A stretch of 6,499 nucleotides of DNA from Bacteroidota bacterium (GCA_028875955.1 JAGWTX010000143.1:1-6499), one strand, 5' to 3'. Positions 1 to 6,499 are shown, numbered from the stretch's first letter. The notes: generated from the sequence alone by a model not told the origin. Program-made: numbers and translations.

Positions 1-93
1 CATAAAGGAGCGATATCGGTCGGTCGGGATTACGTCCGTTTTCAAACTTACAGAATCTCATTTAGATAACCGGGCCCTTTGTAAATCGTCTGC

Positions 94-104
94 ACCATGA
101 TGGT
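94..104. promoter_or_regulatory. Small palindrome, candidate operator upstream of the promoter
   Basis: ACCATGATGGT is a perfect inverted repeat: 5-base arms at 94-98 and 100-104 around a single G. A CATGA word inside it (96-100) recurs 10 bases later at 106-110, one helical turn away. It lies about 28 bases upstream of the proposed -7 element, where an activator or a repressor could act. It is short, and neither a regulator gene nor a second copy of the site is visible, so an operator role is only a suggestion. Confidence 0.25.
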
Positions 105-131
105 ACATGACGGAATAACGGCGGTAAAAGA

Positions 132-139
132 TAGCTTTG
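132..139 (+). promoter_or_regulatory. Probable Bacteroidota -7 promoter element of the rha operon
   Basis: TAGCTTTG at 132-139 matches the Bacteroidota -7 consensus TAnnTTTG exactly. A start of transcription a few bases downstream would give a leader of roughly 35-40 bases before the rhaT ATG at 184. No matching -33 TTTG box is seen about 20 bases upstream (the region around 105-115 reads TACATGACGG). Either this is a chance match or the promoter is weak and needs an activator. The near-match TATATTTA at 147-154 is a poorer alternative. The placement is inferred from the motif only. Confidence 0.45.
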
Positions 140-165
140 AAAAGCCTATATTTAGAATGCTTGCC

Positions 166-175
166 AAAAGAAAAA
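166..175 (+). promoter_or_regulatory. A-rich translation leader of rhaT
   Basis: AAAAGAAAAA occupies 166-175, about 8 bases before the rhaT ATG. There is no GGAGG-like Shine-Dalgarno sequence. A-rich leaders in place of a strong Shine-Dalgarno are usual in Bacteroidota, and this supports the ATG at 184 as the rhaT start. Confidence 0.4.
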
Positions 176-183
176 CGTAAACC

Positions 184-1269
184 ATGGGGATCCTACTCGG
201 CGTTATATTCCATTTTATCGGGGGCTTTGCCTCGGGCAGTTTTTATATGCCATTTAAAAAAGTAAAAGGATGGCATTGGGAAAGTTTCTGGATCATCGGA
301 GGGATCTTTTCCTGGCTCATTGTACCGCCACTTGCAGCATATCTCACCATTCCCGATTTTGCCGAAATTATCAGAGCCAGTTCCACACAGGTTCTGGGTA
401 CCACTTTTCTTATGGGGTTACTATGGGGGGTAGGCGGACTGATGTATGGGCTGGGAGTCAGGTACCTGGGGATGAGCCTGGGTAATTCTGTCATTCTGGG
501 TTTCTGTTCCGCCTTTGGTGCCCTGATCCCTGCTTTCTATTATCAGTATGCGGGAACCGCCGGTAAGGAAAACCAGACGATCGGGTTTATGTTTCACAAT
601 TCGGGCGGTCAATGGGTTTTGATCGGTGTGCTGGTTTGTATTCTGGGTATCATCATTTGCGGAAAAGCAGGCATGATGAAGGAAAAAAACTTATCGGTGG
701 AAGCGCAGCAGTCCAGTGTACAGGAATTTAGCCTGGTCAAGGGATTGATCATTGCAACGATTTCAGGTATCCTCAGCGCATTTTTCAATTTCGGTATTGA
801 AGCCGGGAAACCCATGGCGGAGATAGCCAACGCCAACTGGCAACTGTTGCATCCGGGCCAGGGAAATTTTCTTTTTCAGAACAATGTGATTTTTGTAGTG
901 ATTCTCTGGGGCGGACTGACCACCAATTTTATCTGGTGTATGATACTCAATGCCCGAAACAAAAGTTTTGGGGATTATACCGATAAGAAAAAACCATTGG
1001 CTAACAACTATCTTTTTTCCGCACTGGCAGGAACCACCTGGTTTCTTCAATTTTTTTTCTATGGGATGGGTGAAAGCAAAATGGGCAATGGAGCCAGCTC
1101 CTGGATCTTACATATGTCGTTCATCATTCTCGTGGCAAATATGTGGGGAATCGTTCTGAAAGAATGGAAAGGGGTGAAGCGACAAACGAAACTGACGATT
1201 GCCCTGGGAATATTCACGATCATCCTTTCGGTATGTATCGTAGGCTATGGTAATTCATTACCGAAGTAA
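184..1269 (+). CDS. rhaT: L-rhamnose/H+ symporter RhaT
   Basis: This is an inner-membrane permease that imports L-rhamnose with a proton, the uptake step for the downstream enzymes. The 361-residue protein is hydrophobic throughout, with about ten membrane segments, near residues 3-21, 35-54, 68-90, 98-120, 142-161, 185-205, 232-254, 275-294, 305-326 and 336-356. It resembles E. coli RhaT (344 residues) as I remember it. Shared features are the N-terminal GxxxHxIG helix, FYMPFKKVKGWHWE at 20-33, RYLGMSLG at 93-100, LQFFFYGMG at 288-296 and the C-terminal SWILHMSF...VLKEW block at 306-328. The ATG at 184 aligns with the family's first helix. The modest extra length lies in loops around residues 121-141 and 211-231. 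It is first in the operon, 27 bases before the aldolase gene. The family is certain; substrate specificity for rhamnose is supported by every neighbour. Confidence 0.96.
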   Translation: MGILLGVIFHFIGGFASGSFYMPFKKVKGWHWESFWIIGGIFSWLIVPPLAAYLTIPDFAEIIRASSTQVLGTTFLMGLLWGVGGLMYGLGVRYLGMSLGNSVILGFCSAFGALIPAFYYQYAGTAGKENQTIGFMFHNSGGQWVLIGVLVCILGIIICGKAGMMKEKNLSVEAQQSSVQEFSLVKGLIIATISGILSAFFNFGIEAGKPMAEIANANWQLLHPGQGNFLFQNNVIFVVILWGGLTTNFIWCMILNARNKSFGDYTDKKKPLANNYLFSALAGTTWFLQFFFYGMGESKMGNGASSWILHMSFIILVANMWGIVLKEWKGVKRQTKLTIALGIFTIILSVCIVGYGNSLPK

Positions 1270-1296
1270 ATTCAATCAATAAACAATACAATAACA

Positions 1297-3405
1297 GTGA
1301 GAAATTTTAAACATGTGAGTTATCTCTGGGATGATGCCATGGCGGCATCCATGAAAGGGGATGAAGTAAGCCTTTTGATCTATCGATCCAACTTGTTGGG
1401 GGCCGATCTGCGATTAACCAATTATGGCGGTGGTAATACATCCTGCAAGGTAATGGCCAAAGATCCCCTCACCGGTAAGGATACAGAGGTAATGTGGGTA
1501 AAAGGCAGCGGTGGAGATCTGGGTACACTCAAAGCCAGTGGTCTGGCTGCCTTGTATATGGACAGGCTGCTGAGTCTGCAACAGGTGTACAAGGGACTTG
1601 ATCAGGAAGATGAGATGGTAGGTCTGTTCAATCATTGCATTTTTGATCTGGCATCCAAAGCACCTTCCATTGATACGCCCCTGCATGGGTTCCTGCCTTT
1701 TAAACACATTGATCACCTGCATCCGGATGCAGCCATCGCCATTGCGGCTGCCAAAGACGGGAAAAAGATAACGGAAGAATTATTCAAGGGAACCATTGGG
1801 TGGGTTGACTGGCAAAGACCGGGTTTTGACCTGGGTTTGCAATTAAAAGCCTGTCTCGAAAACAATCCCGGCATCCGGGGTATCATGCTGGGCTCCCATG
1901 GCTTGTTTACCTGGGGAAATACTGCGTATGAAAGTTACCTGAACACACTGGAAGTGATTGAGATTTGTGCGGAATATATTGAATCCGCTGTTGCCAGAAA
2001 GGGAACCGTATTCGGGGGTGAAAAGACAAAGTCATTGTCACCTGCGGAACGAAAAATAAAAGCAGCAGCACTGGCACCTGTTTTGCGTGGATTCTGTTCT
2101 TCTGAAAAACACATGATCGGTCATTTTTCAGATGCAGAACGGGTACTGGACTTTGTTAATTCCCATGATCTGGAAAGACTGGCACCCATGGGTACTTCCT
2201 GTCCTGATCATTTTCTGCGAACAAAGATCAGTCCACTGATTCTTCCGCTTTCACCCCATGAGGAGTTGAATGATACAACAGCCATACAGGAAAGATTGGC
2301 ACCGGTTTTTGAAAGTTATCGCCAGATGTATGCCGACTATTATCATAGTTGCAAACATCCCAATAGCCCGGCTATCAGAGATGCCAACCCTGTGGTGCTT
2401 TTGTATCCGGGTGTGGGTATGTTTACCTTTGCTGCCAATAAGCAAACCGCCAGGGTGGCTGCTGAATTCTATACCAATGCCATCAATGTGATGCGGGGAG
2501 CGGAAGCCATTTCATCGTACACTTCCTTACCCAGACAGGAAGCTTTCAATATAGAATACTGGTTACTGGAAGAAGCCAAATTGCAGAGAATGCCGAAACC
2601 CAAAGCGCTCTCCGGAAAAATCGCCCTGGTTACCGGCAGTGCCGGAGGGATCGGTAAAGCCATCTCGAAAAAATTTGCAGAAGAAGGCGCCTGCGTGGTT
2701 ATCAATGACAATGATGCGGAAAGATTGTCCGGCGCCAGCGAATATTTTCTACAGCATTTTGGAAAAGATGTATATACCGATCAGTTACTGGATGTGACCA
2801 GCAGAACCTCCATTGAACAGGCATTTGCAAAGGCATCCCTGACATTTGGCGGCGTGGATATCATCGTAAACTGTGCAGGCTTGTCTATTTCTAAACCCAT
2901 CGAAGAACATACGGACAAGGATTGGGATCTTTTGTATGATGTATTGGTCAAGGGCCAGTTCATCGTAACACAGGAAGCCCTGGTTGTTTTGCGAAAACAG
3001 GGTTTTGGGGGTGATGTGATCAATATCGTGAGTAAGAATGCATTGGTTAGCGGACCGAATAATGCCGGATATGGATCAGCCAAAGCTGCGCAGCTGCATC
3101 TGAGCCGTTTGAATGCAGCCGAACTGGGCAAGGATAAGATCCGGGTGAATGTGGTGAACCCGGATGCCGTGATCAGTGATAGTAAGATCTGGGCAGGTGC
3201 CTGGGCCGAAGGCCGCGCAAAAGCCTATGGGGTTACTGTTGAGGAACTGCCTGCTTATTATGCAAAACGAACTTTATTGAATGAAATCATCCTGCCGGAA
3301 GATATTGCCAATGCCTGTTTTGCCTATACCGGCGGATTGCTTTCAAAGACAACCGGTAATGTGATCAATGTGGATGGTGGCGTAGCGATGGCGTTTGTGA
3401 GATAA
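1297..3405 (+). CDS. rhaEW: Bifunctional rhamnulose-1-phosphate aldolase / short-chain lactaldehyde dehydrogenase
   Basis: This 702-residue cytosolic fusion cleaves L-rhamnulose 1-phosphate to dihydroxyacetone phosphate and L-lactaldehyde, then acts on the lactaldehyde. Residues 1-430 form a class II (zinc) aldolase: GGGNTS at 44-49 for phosphate binding, and probable zinc ligands His140 and His142 (DHLHPDA) and His201 (GSHGLFTWG). Residues 438-702 form a classical short-chain dehydrogenase: TGSAGGIG at 446-453, Asp471 after the second strand (favours NAD over NADP), NCAG at 525-528, and catalytic Ser579, Tyr592 and Lys596. It matches the RhaE-RhaW fusion family (B. subtilis YuxG, TIGR02632). 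That family has been described both as lactaldehyde dehydrogenase (L-lactate product) and as alcohol dehydrogenase (1,2-propanediol product); sequence alone does not decide. The start is GTG at 1297, because relatives begin with the same FKHVxYLWDxA stretch. The next in-frame ATG, at 1339, would remove it. Asp126 and Leu550 occupy positions where Glu and Asn are usual in the wider superfamilies. Confidence 0.93.
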   Translation: MRNFKHVSYLWDDAMAASMKGDEVSLLIYRSNLLGADLRLTNYGGGNTSCKVMAKDPLTGKDTEVMWVKGSGGDLGTLKASGLAALYMDRLLSLQQVYKGLDQEDEMVGLFNHCIFDLASKAPSIDTPLHGFLPFKHIDHLHPDAAIAIAAAKDGKKITEELFKGTIGWVDWQRPGFDLGLQLKACLENNPGIRGIMLGSHGLFTWGNTAYESYLNTLEVIEICAEYIESAVARKGTVFGGEKTKSLSPAERKIKAAALAPVLRGFCSSEKHMIGHFSDAERVLDFVNSHDLERLAPMGTSCPDHFLRTKISPLILPLSPHEELNDTTAIQERLAPVFESYRQMYADYYHSCKHPNSPAIRDANPVVLLYPGVGMFTFAANKQTARVAAEFYTNAINVMRGAEAISSYTSLPRQEAFNIEYWLLEEAKLQRMPKPKALSGKIALVTGSAGGIGKAISKKFAEEGACVVINDNDAERLSGASEYFLQHFGKDVYTDQLLDVTSRTSIEQAFAKASLTFGGVDIIVNCAGLSISKPIEEHTDKDWDLLYDVLVKGQFIVTQEALVVLRKQGFGGDVINIVSKNALVSGPNNAGYGSAKAAQLHLSRLNAAELGKDKIRVNVVNPDAVISDSKIWAGAWAEGRAKAYGVTVEELPAYYAKRTLLNEIILPEDIANACFAYTGGLLSKTTGNVINVDGGVAMAFVR

Positions 3406-3444
3406 ATAGAACCGATAAATGTTGTGTAACCATAATTGCCTTAT

Positions 3445-3759
3445 ATGGAAAGGATCGCTTTCAGGATGCAGTTAAAAAAGGGAAATGAAACAGAATACCG
3501 GAAACGGCACCAGGAAATCTGGCCGGAATTGCGCAACCTGTTAAAGGATACCGGAATAACGGAGTATTCGATTTTCCTGGAACCCGAAAGCCTGCAATTG
3601 TTTGGTTTTCTGAAAATCCGTGATGCAGCCCGATTGGATAAACTGCCCGATGAACCCATGATGAAAAAGTGGTGGACCTATATGAAAGACCTGATGGAAT
3701 GCCATGATAACCATGCACCCATCAGTTTGCCTTTACAGGAAGTTTTTTATTTACCTTAA
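3445..3759 (+). CDS. rhaM: L-rhamnose mutarotase RhaM
   Basis: This enzyme interconverts the alpha and beta anomers of L-rhamnose, supplying the form used by the isomerase. The 104-residue product has the same length as E. coli RhaM (YiiL). It keeps the same landmarks at the same positions: Tyr18 and the catalytic His22 in EYRKRHQEIWPEL, the Trp76-Trp77 pair in KKWWTYM, and the identical C-terminus LQEVFYLP. It is a small cytosolic ferredoxin-like barrel fold that dimerises in characterised members. I chose the ATG at 3445 over an in-frame TTG at 3436, because the ATG gives the exact family length and the usual MxRxAFxMQ opening. It lies 39 bases after the aldolase gene and 23 bases before rhaI, so it is cotranscribed. 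Confidence 0.96.
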   Translation: MERIAFRMQLKKGNETEYRKRHQEIWPELRNLLKDTGITEYSIFLEPESLQLFGFLKIRDAARLDKLPDEPMMKKWWTYMKDLMECHDNHAPISLPLQEVFYLP

Positions 3760-3782
3760 TCTACGTAAGAAAAAGATTGACT

Positions 3783-5057
3783 ATGCGGATAGAAAAAAAA
3801 CAACTGGAAGATCACAATGATGCCTTATTAAACAGGCACCAGGTGAAATTGGCATCGCTCAAAAATCAGTTGCCGGATCTGGATGGGATATTGCAAAAGC
3901 TGATCGATTTCCAGATTGCCATTCCCTCCTGGGCATTGGGAAGCGGGGGTACGCGTTTTGGCAGATTCAGCGGAGGTGGTGAACCGGGCACTCTGGAAGA
4001 AAAAATGGAAGATGTGGGTCTATTGCATAGCCTAAACCGGTCCAGTGCTGCGATCTCTCTGCATATTCCCTGGGATATTCCTTCGGATATTGCCAAAATC
4101 AAATCACTTGCGCATACATTGGGTCTGCGTTTTGATGCTGTGAATTCCAATACTTTTCAGGATCAGCCGGGTCAATCCTTAAGTTATAAATTCGGCTCCC
4201 TGCAGCATACAGATAAAGCGGTTCGCAAACAGGCCATCGATCACAACATAGAAGTGATCAGACAGGGAATCGCCCTGGGTTCTGAATCAATCACCGTATG
4301 GCTTGCCGACGGATCCTGTTTCCCGGGTCAGTTGAATTTCAGAAAAGCATTTCAAAGAACGCTGGAAGGTTTGCAGGAAATCTATACAGCGCTACCAGAA
4401 AACTGGAAAATGTTTGTGGAATACAAAGCCTTTGAACCCAATTTCTATTCAATGACAGTAGGCGATTGGGGACAGTCCTTATTATACGCCAATAAACTGG
4501 GCGACAAAGCCTTTACATTGGTTGACCTGGGGCATCATTTACCCAATGCCAATATCCAGCAGATCGTAGCGCTTTTATTATATGAGAAAAAACTGGGAGG
4601 TTTTCATTTTAATGACAGCAAATATGGGGATGATGACCTGACAGTCGGCAGTATCGACCCCTACCAGCTTTTTCTGATTTTTCTGGAACTGGTGGAAGGG
4701 ATGGATGCCAGGAATATGAATCATGCCAAAGACCTGGGTTGGATGATCGATGCTTCGCATAATGTAAAAGATCCTTTGGAAGACCTCCTGCAAAGCGTAG
4801 AAGCCATTATGCTATCCTATGCACAGGCATTACTGGTGGATAAAAAAGCGTTGGCTGCTGCACAGGATAACAATGAAGTAAGCATGGCCCAGGAAATTCT
4901 GCAGGATGCTTTCCGGACGGATCTGCGGCCCCTGGTTGCAGAAGCCCGGCTGAGGGCAGGCGGGGCTTTATCACCGATTGCATTTTTCCGGGAAAAGGGT
5001 ATCCGTCAGCAGTTGATCAAAGAAAGAGGCACTAATCGAAAAGCAACAGGATTATAA
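3783..5057 (+). CDS. rhaI: L-rhamnose isomerase, P. stutzeri type (RhaI), TIM barrel
   Basis: This isomerase converts L-rhamnose to L-rhamnulose in the cytosol. The 424-residue protein is a xylose-isomerase-like TIM barrel of the P. stutzeri L-rhamnose isomerase group, not E. coli RhaA. The metal site is visible: Glu213 (VEYKAFEP), Asp248 and His251 (VDLGHHLPN), His275 (GGFHFNDSK), Asp283 and Asp285 (YGDDDL) and Asp323 (MIDASH). Compared with the P. stutzeri ligands I recall (Glu219, Asp254, His257, His281, Asp289, Asp291, Asp327), the first six fit a constant offset of 6 and the last an offset of 4. These enzymes use two metal ions, usually manganese. A glycine-rich stretch at 53-69 (GSGGTRFGRFSGGGEPG) matches the family's mobile N-terminal segment. 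I prefer the ATG at 3783 to the in-frame TTG at 3777. The P. stutzeri enzyme is known to be promiscuous, so activity on other sugars is possible. It sits 23 bases after rhaM and 46 before rhaB. Confidence 0.93.
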   Translation: MRIEKKQLEDHNDALLNRHQVKLASLKNQLPDLDGILQKLIDFQIAIPSWALGSGGTRFGRFSGGGEPGTLEEKMEDVGLLHSLNRSSAAISLHIPWDIPSDIAKIKSLAHTLGLRFDAVNSNTFQDQPGQSLSYKFGSLQHTDKAVRKQAIDHNIEVIRQGIALGSESITVWLADGSCFPGQLNFRKAFQRTLEGLQEIYTALPENWKMFVEYKAFEPNFYSMTVGDWGQSLLYANKLGDKAFTLVDLGHHLPNANIQQIVALLLYEKKLGGFHFNDSKYGDDDLTVGSIDPYQLFLIFLELVEGMDARNMNHAKDLGWMIDASHNVKDPLEDLLQSVEAIMLSYAQALLVDKKALAAAQDNNEVSMAQEILQDAFRTDLRPLVAEARLRAGGALSPIAFFREKGIRQQLIKERGTNRKATGL

Positions 5058-5103
5058 TCGATAGATCGCAGCCTGCTTACATTATTTCCTGAAAACTGAT
5101 GGT

Positions 5104-6474
5104 ATGAACCCGATCCCCGTCATTCTGATATTTGATATTGGCAAAACCAATAAGAAAGTGTTTCTGTTTGATGAAGCCTATCAGATAGTGATGGAGCGGT
5201 CCGTGAAATTTGCGGAAATCCAGGATGAGGACGGGTTTCCCTGTGATGATGTACACGAACTGACCAAATGGGTAAGGGAAACGGTTTTGGAACTGATGGA
5301 ATGGGAAGACTATTCTATCCGGGCCATCAATTATTCAGCGTATGGGGCCAGTTTTGTTCACATAAATGAAACCGGAGACCCGGTTACACCCTTGTATAAT
5401 TATTTAAAACCCTGTTCTCCCGGTATTCAGGATGCATTGTATGCGCAATATGGCGGTGAAACGCAATTATCAGTGGAAACTGCATCCCCCGTTTTGGGAA
5501 ACCTGAATTCCGGAATCCAACTGTATTCCATACAGGTAAATCATCCTGACGTTTTCAAATCCATTGCCTATTCCCTGCATTTGCCCCAATTTATCAGTTA
5601 CCTGATCACCGGAAAACCCGTTGCTGAAATCACCAGTATCGGATGTCATACCCTGCTCTGGGATTTTGTTAAACATGGCTATCACAGCTGGGTAACGGAT
5701 AAGGGACTGGATCAGAAATTTCCGGACATTGATCCGTCGAATACTGTCAGCGATCTTGCCATCCTGGGCAAGTTGCTGAAATCGGGAATCGGGTTACACG
5801 ACAGTTCTTCTGCCTTGATTCCCTATCTGCAAAGGTTTACAGAGCCCTTTATCCTGTTGTCTACGGGCACCTGGTGTATCAGCATGAATCCATTTAATGA
5901 AGACCCCCTCACATCAGATGAGTTGTCGCAGGACTGTCTCTGTTATCTGGGTTATCTGGGAAAACCGGTAAAGGCGTCGAGATTATTTGCAGGACATGAA
6001 CATGAAGAACAGGTAAGCAGACTGGCCAATCATTTTCATGTGCCCCGGAATTATTATGAACAGGTTGCTTTTGATCCGACAATTTTTTGGGCGATTCAAA
6101 ACAGGACGGAAACATCCCGGATAGAGACCGGATTGCATCATTCCGCTTTTTCCAAATGGGAACTGTCCTTTTTTGCAAGTTATACAGAAGCCTATCATCA
6201 ATTGATATTTGATATCATCAGACAGCAACAAAGGGCAACAGCACTCGTTTTTTCAAAGCGCCTGATAAATAAGTTATACGTGGACGGAGGATTTGCGCAC
6301 AACCCGGTATTTATGAATATGCTGGCGACTGTATTTCCTGCAATGGAGGTATTTGCCGCAGATGTATCACAGGCATCGGCAATCGGCGCTGCACTGGCCA
6401 TCCACCATCATTGGAACCCATTACCTGTTCCCAACGATTTAATCAGTCTCAAAAAATATACACCTGTAAAATAG
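5104..6474 (+). CDS. rhaB: FGGY-family carbohydrate kinase, probable L-rhamnulokinase
   Basis: This kinase uses ATP to phosphorylate L-rhamnulose to L-rhamnulose 1-phosphate, linking RhaI to the aldolase. The 456-residue protein shows the two-lobed sugar kinase/actin-like fold: phosphate-1 loop FDIGKTNKKVFLFD at 10-23, SYLITG at 165-170, a likely catalytic base Asp233 in LHDSSSA, phosphate-2 loop LLSTGTWCISMNPF at 251-264, and adenosine-binding VDGGFAHNPVFMNML at 393-407 followed by ADVSQASAIGAALAI at 419-433. The phosphate-1 loop has GKTNKK where E. coli-type rhamnulokinases have a DxGxSS/T pattern, so it belongs to a separate FGGY branch common in Bacteroidota. The substrate is assigned mainly from context: it is the only kinase in an otherwise complete rhamnose operon. 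Fuculokinase or xylulokinase-like activity cannot be excluded from sequence alone. It starts at ATG 5104, the last gene in view. Confidence 0.85.
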   Translation: MNPIPVILIFDIGKTNKKVFLFDEAYQIVMERSVKFAEIQDEDGFPCDDVHELTKWVRETVLELMEWEDYSIRAINYSAYGASFVHINETGDPVTPLYNYLKPCSPGIQDALYAQYGGETQLSVETASPVLGNLNSGIQLYSIQVNHPDVFKSIAYSLHLPQFISYLITGKPVAEITSIGCHTLLWDFVKHGYHSWVTDKGLDQKFPDIDPSNTVSDLAILGKLLKSGIGLHDSSSALIPYLQRFTEPFILLSTGTWCISMNPFNEDPLTSDELSQDCLCYLGYLGKPVKASRLFAGHEHEEQVSRLANHFHVPRNYYEQVAFDPTIFWAIQNRTETSRIETGLHHSAFSKWELSFFASYTEAYHQLIFDIIRQQQRATALVFSKRLINKLYVDGGFAHNPVFMNMLATVFPAMEVFAADVSQASAIGAALAIHHHWNPLPVPNDLISLKKYTPVK

Positions 6475-6499
6475 CTGTTGCAAACGTTGTCTGATCAAT

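Larger units (their letters stand above)
1..183. other. Leader region upstream of the rhamnose operon
   Basis: This stretch holds no complete gene. It carries the probable operon promoter and a small palindrome, described separately. The first 69 bases are ambiguous. One + frame is open from the window edge to a TAA at 67-69 and would give a 22-residue C-terminal tail ending in RISFR. Another + frame is open to a TGA at 98-100. On the - strand, a start codon at 61-59 leads a frame that stays open to the window edge, and a second - strand ATG lies at positions 3-1. None is long enough to separate from chance, so I do not call a gene. Other small patterns are CGATATCG at 11-18 and a short CGGT tandem at 17-28, with no clear role. 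Confidence 0.5.

Noticed and set aside
17..28. CGGT tandem repeat in the leader
   Set aside because: Only two full 4-base units plus a partial one; too short to treat as a repeat element.
1414..1722. Opposite-strand open frame of 102 codons inside the aldolase domain
   Set aside because: It lies antisense to conserved aldolase motifs, has no recognisable product, and has no separate promoter or leader.
2781..3131. Opposite-strand open frame of 116 codons inside the dehydrogenase domain
   Set aside because: It lies fully within a well-supported SDR coding region and its product shows no recognisable motif; it is a shadow of the real gene.
3436..3444. In-frame TTG start upstream of the rhaM ATG
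   Set aside because: The ATG at 3445 gives 104 residues, exactly the family length, with Tyr18, His22 and Trp76-Trp77 in register with E. coli RhaM.
3777..3782. In-frame TTG start two codons before the rhaI ATG
   Set aside because: An ATG lies at 3783 and the two extra residues match nothing expected; the ATG is the simpler start.
5059..5068. CGAT-AG-ATCG inverted repeat between rhaI and rhaB
   Set aside because: The arms are 4 bases with a 2-base loop and no T-tract follows; this is too weak for a terminator or operator call.
6475..6499. Search for a terminator after rhaB
   Set aside because: No GC-rich hairpin plus T-run is present in the 25 bases available; the operon may continue or end beyond the window.

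Overview
This window is one compact catabolic operon for the sugar L-rhamnose. Five genes, all on the + strand, fill almost all of positions 184-6474 and are separated by only 23-46 bases. The order is: rhamnose/H+ symporter (rhaT), two-domain rhamnulose-1-phosphate aldolase/short-chain dehydrogenase (rhaEW type), rhamnose mutarotase (rhaM), Pseudomonas stutzeri-type rhamnose isomerase (rhaI), and an FGGY-family kinase acting as rhamnulokinase (rhaB).

How the genes work together: RhaT brings L-rhamnose across the inner membrane. RhaM speeds the alpha/beta anomer exchange. RhaI converts L-rhamnose to L-rhamnulose. RhaB phosphorylates it to L-rhamnulose 1-phosphate. The aldolase half of the fusion protein splits this into dihydroxyacetone phosphate and L-lactaldehyde, and the dehydrogenase half disposes of the lactaldehyde, most likely by NAD-dependent oxidation to L-lactate. 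Uptake and every step to central metabolism are therefore encoded here. No transcription factor gene and no rhamnosidase is visible in the window.

Organism: the gene set, moderate GC content, absence of clear Shine-Dalgarno sequences, A-rich leader and a TAnnTTTG-type promoter element before rhaT suggest the Bacteroidota, possibly a Chitinophagaceae-like member. This is inference from gene style, not a marker-gene assignment.

Layout: 1-183 is a leader holding the probable operon promoter, a small palindrome and possibly the edge of a neighbouring gene on either strand. 184-1269 is rhaT, 1297-3405 rhaEW (GTG start), 3445-3759 rhaM, 3783-5057 rhaI and 5104-6474 rhaB. 6475-6499 is non-coding, with no terminator visible before the window ends.

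Novelty: I do not see an undescribed system. The pathway is known. The most useful second looks are the active-site substitutions in the fusion enzyme (an Asp where class II aldolases usually have the catalytic Glu, and a Leu at the usual SDR catalytic Asn), the atypical kinase phosphate loop, and the regulatory layout of the leader.
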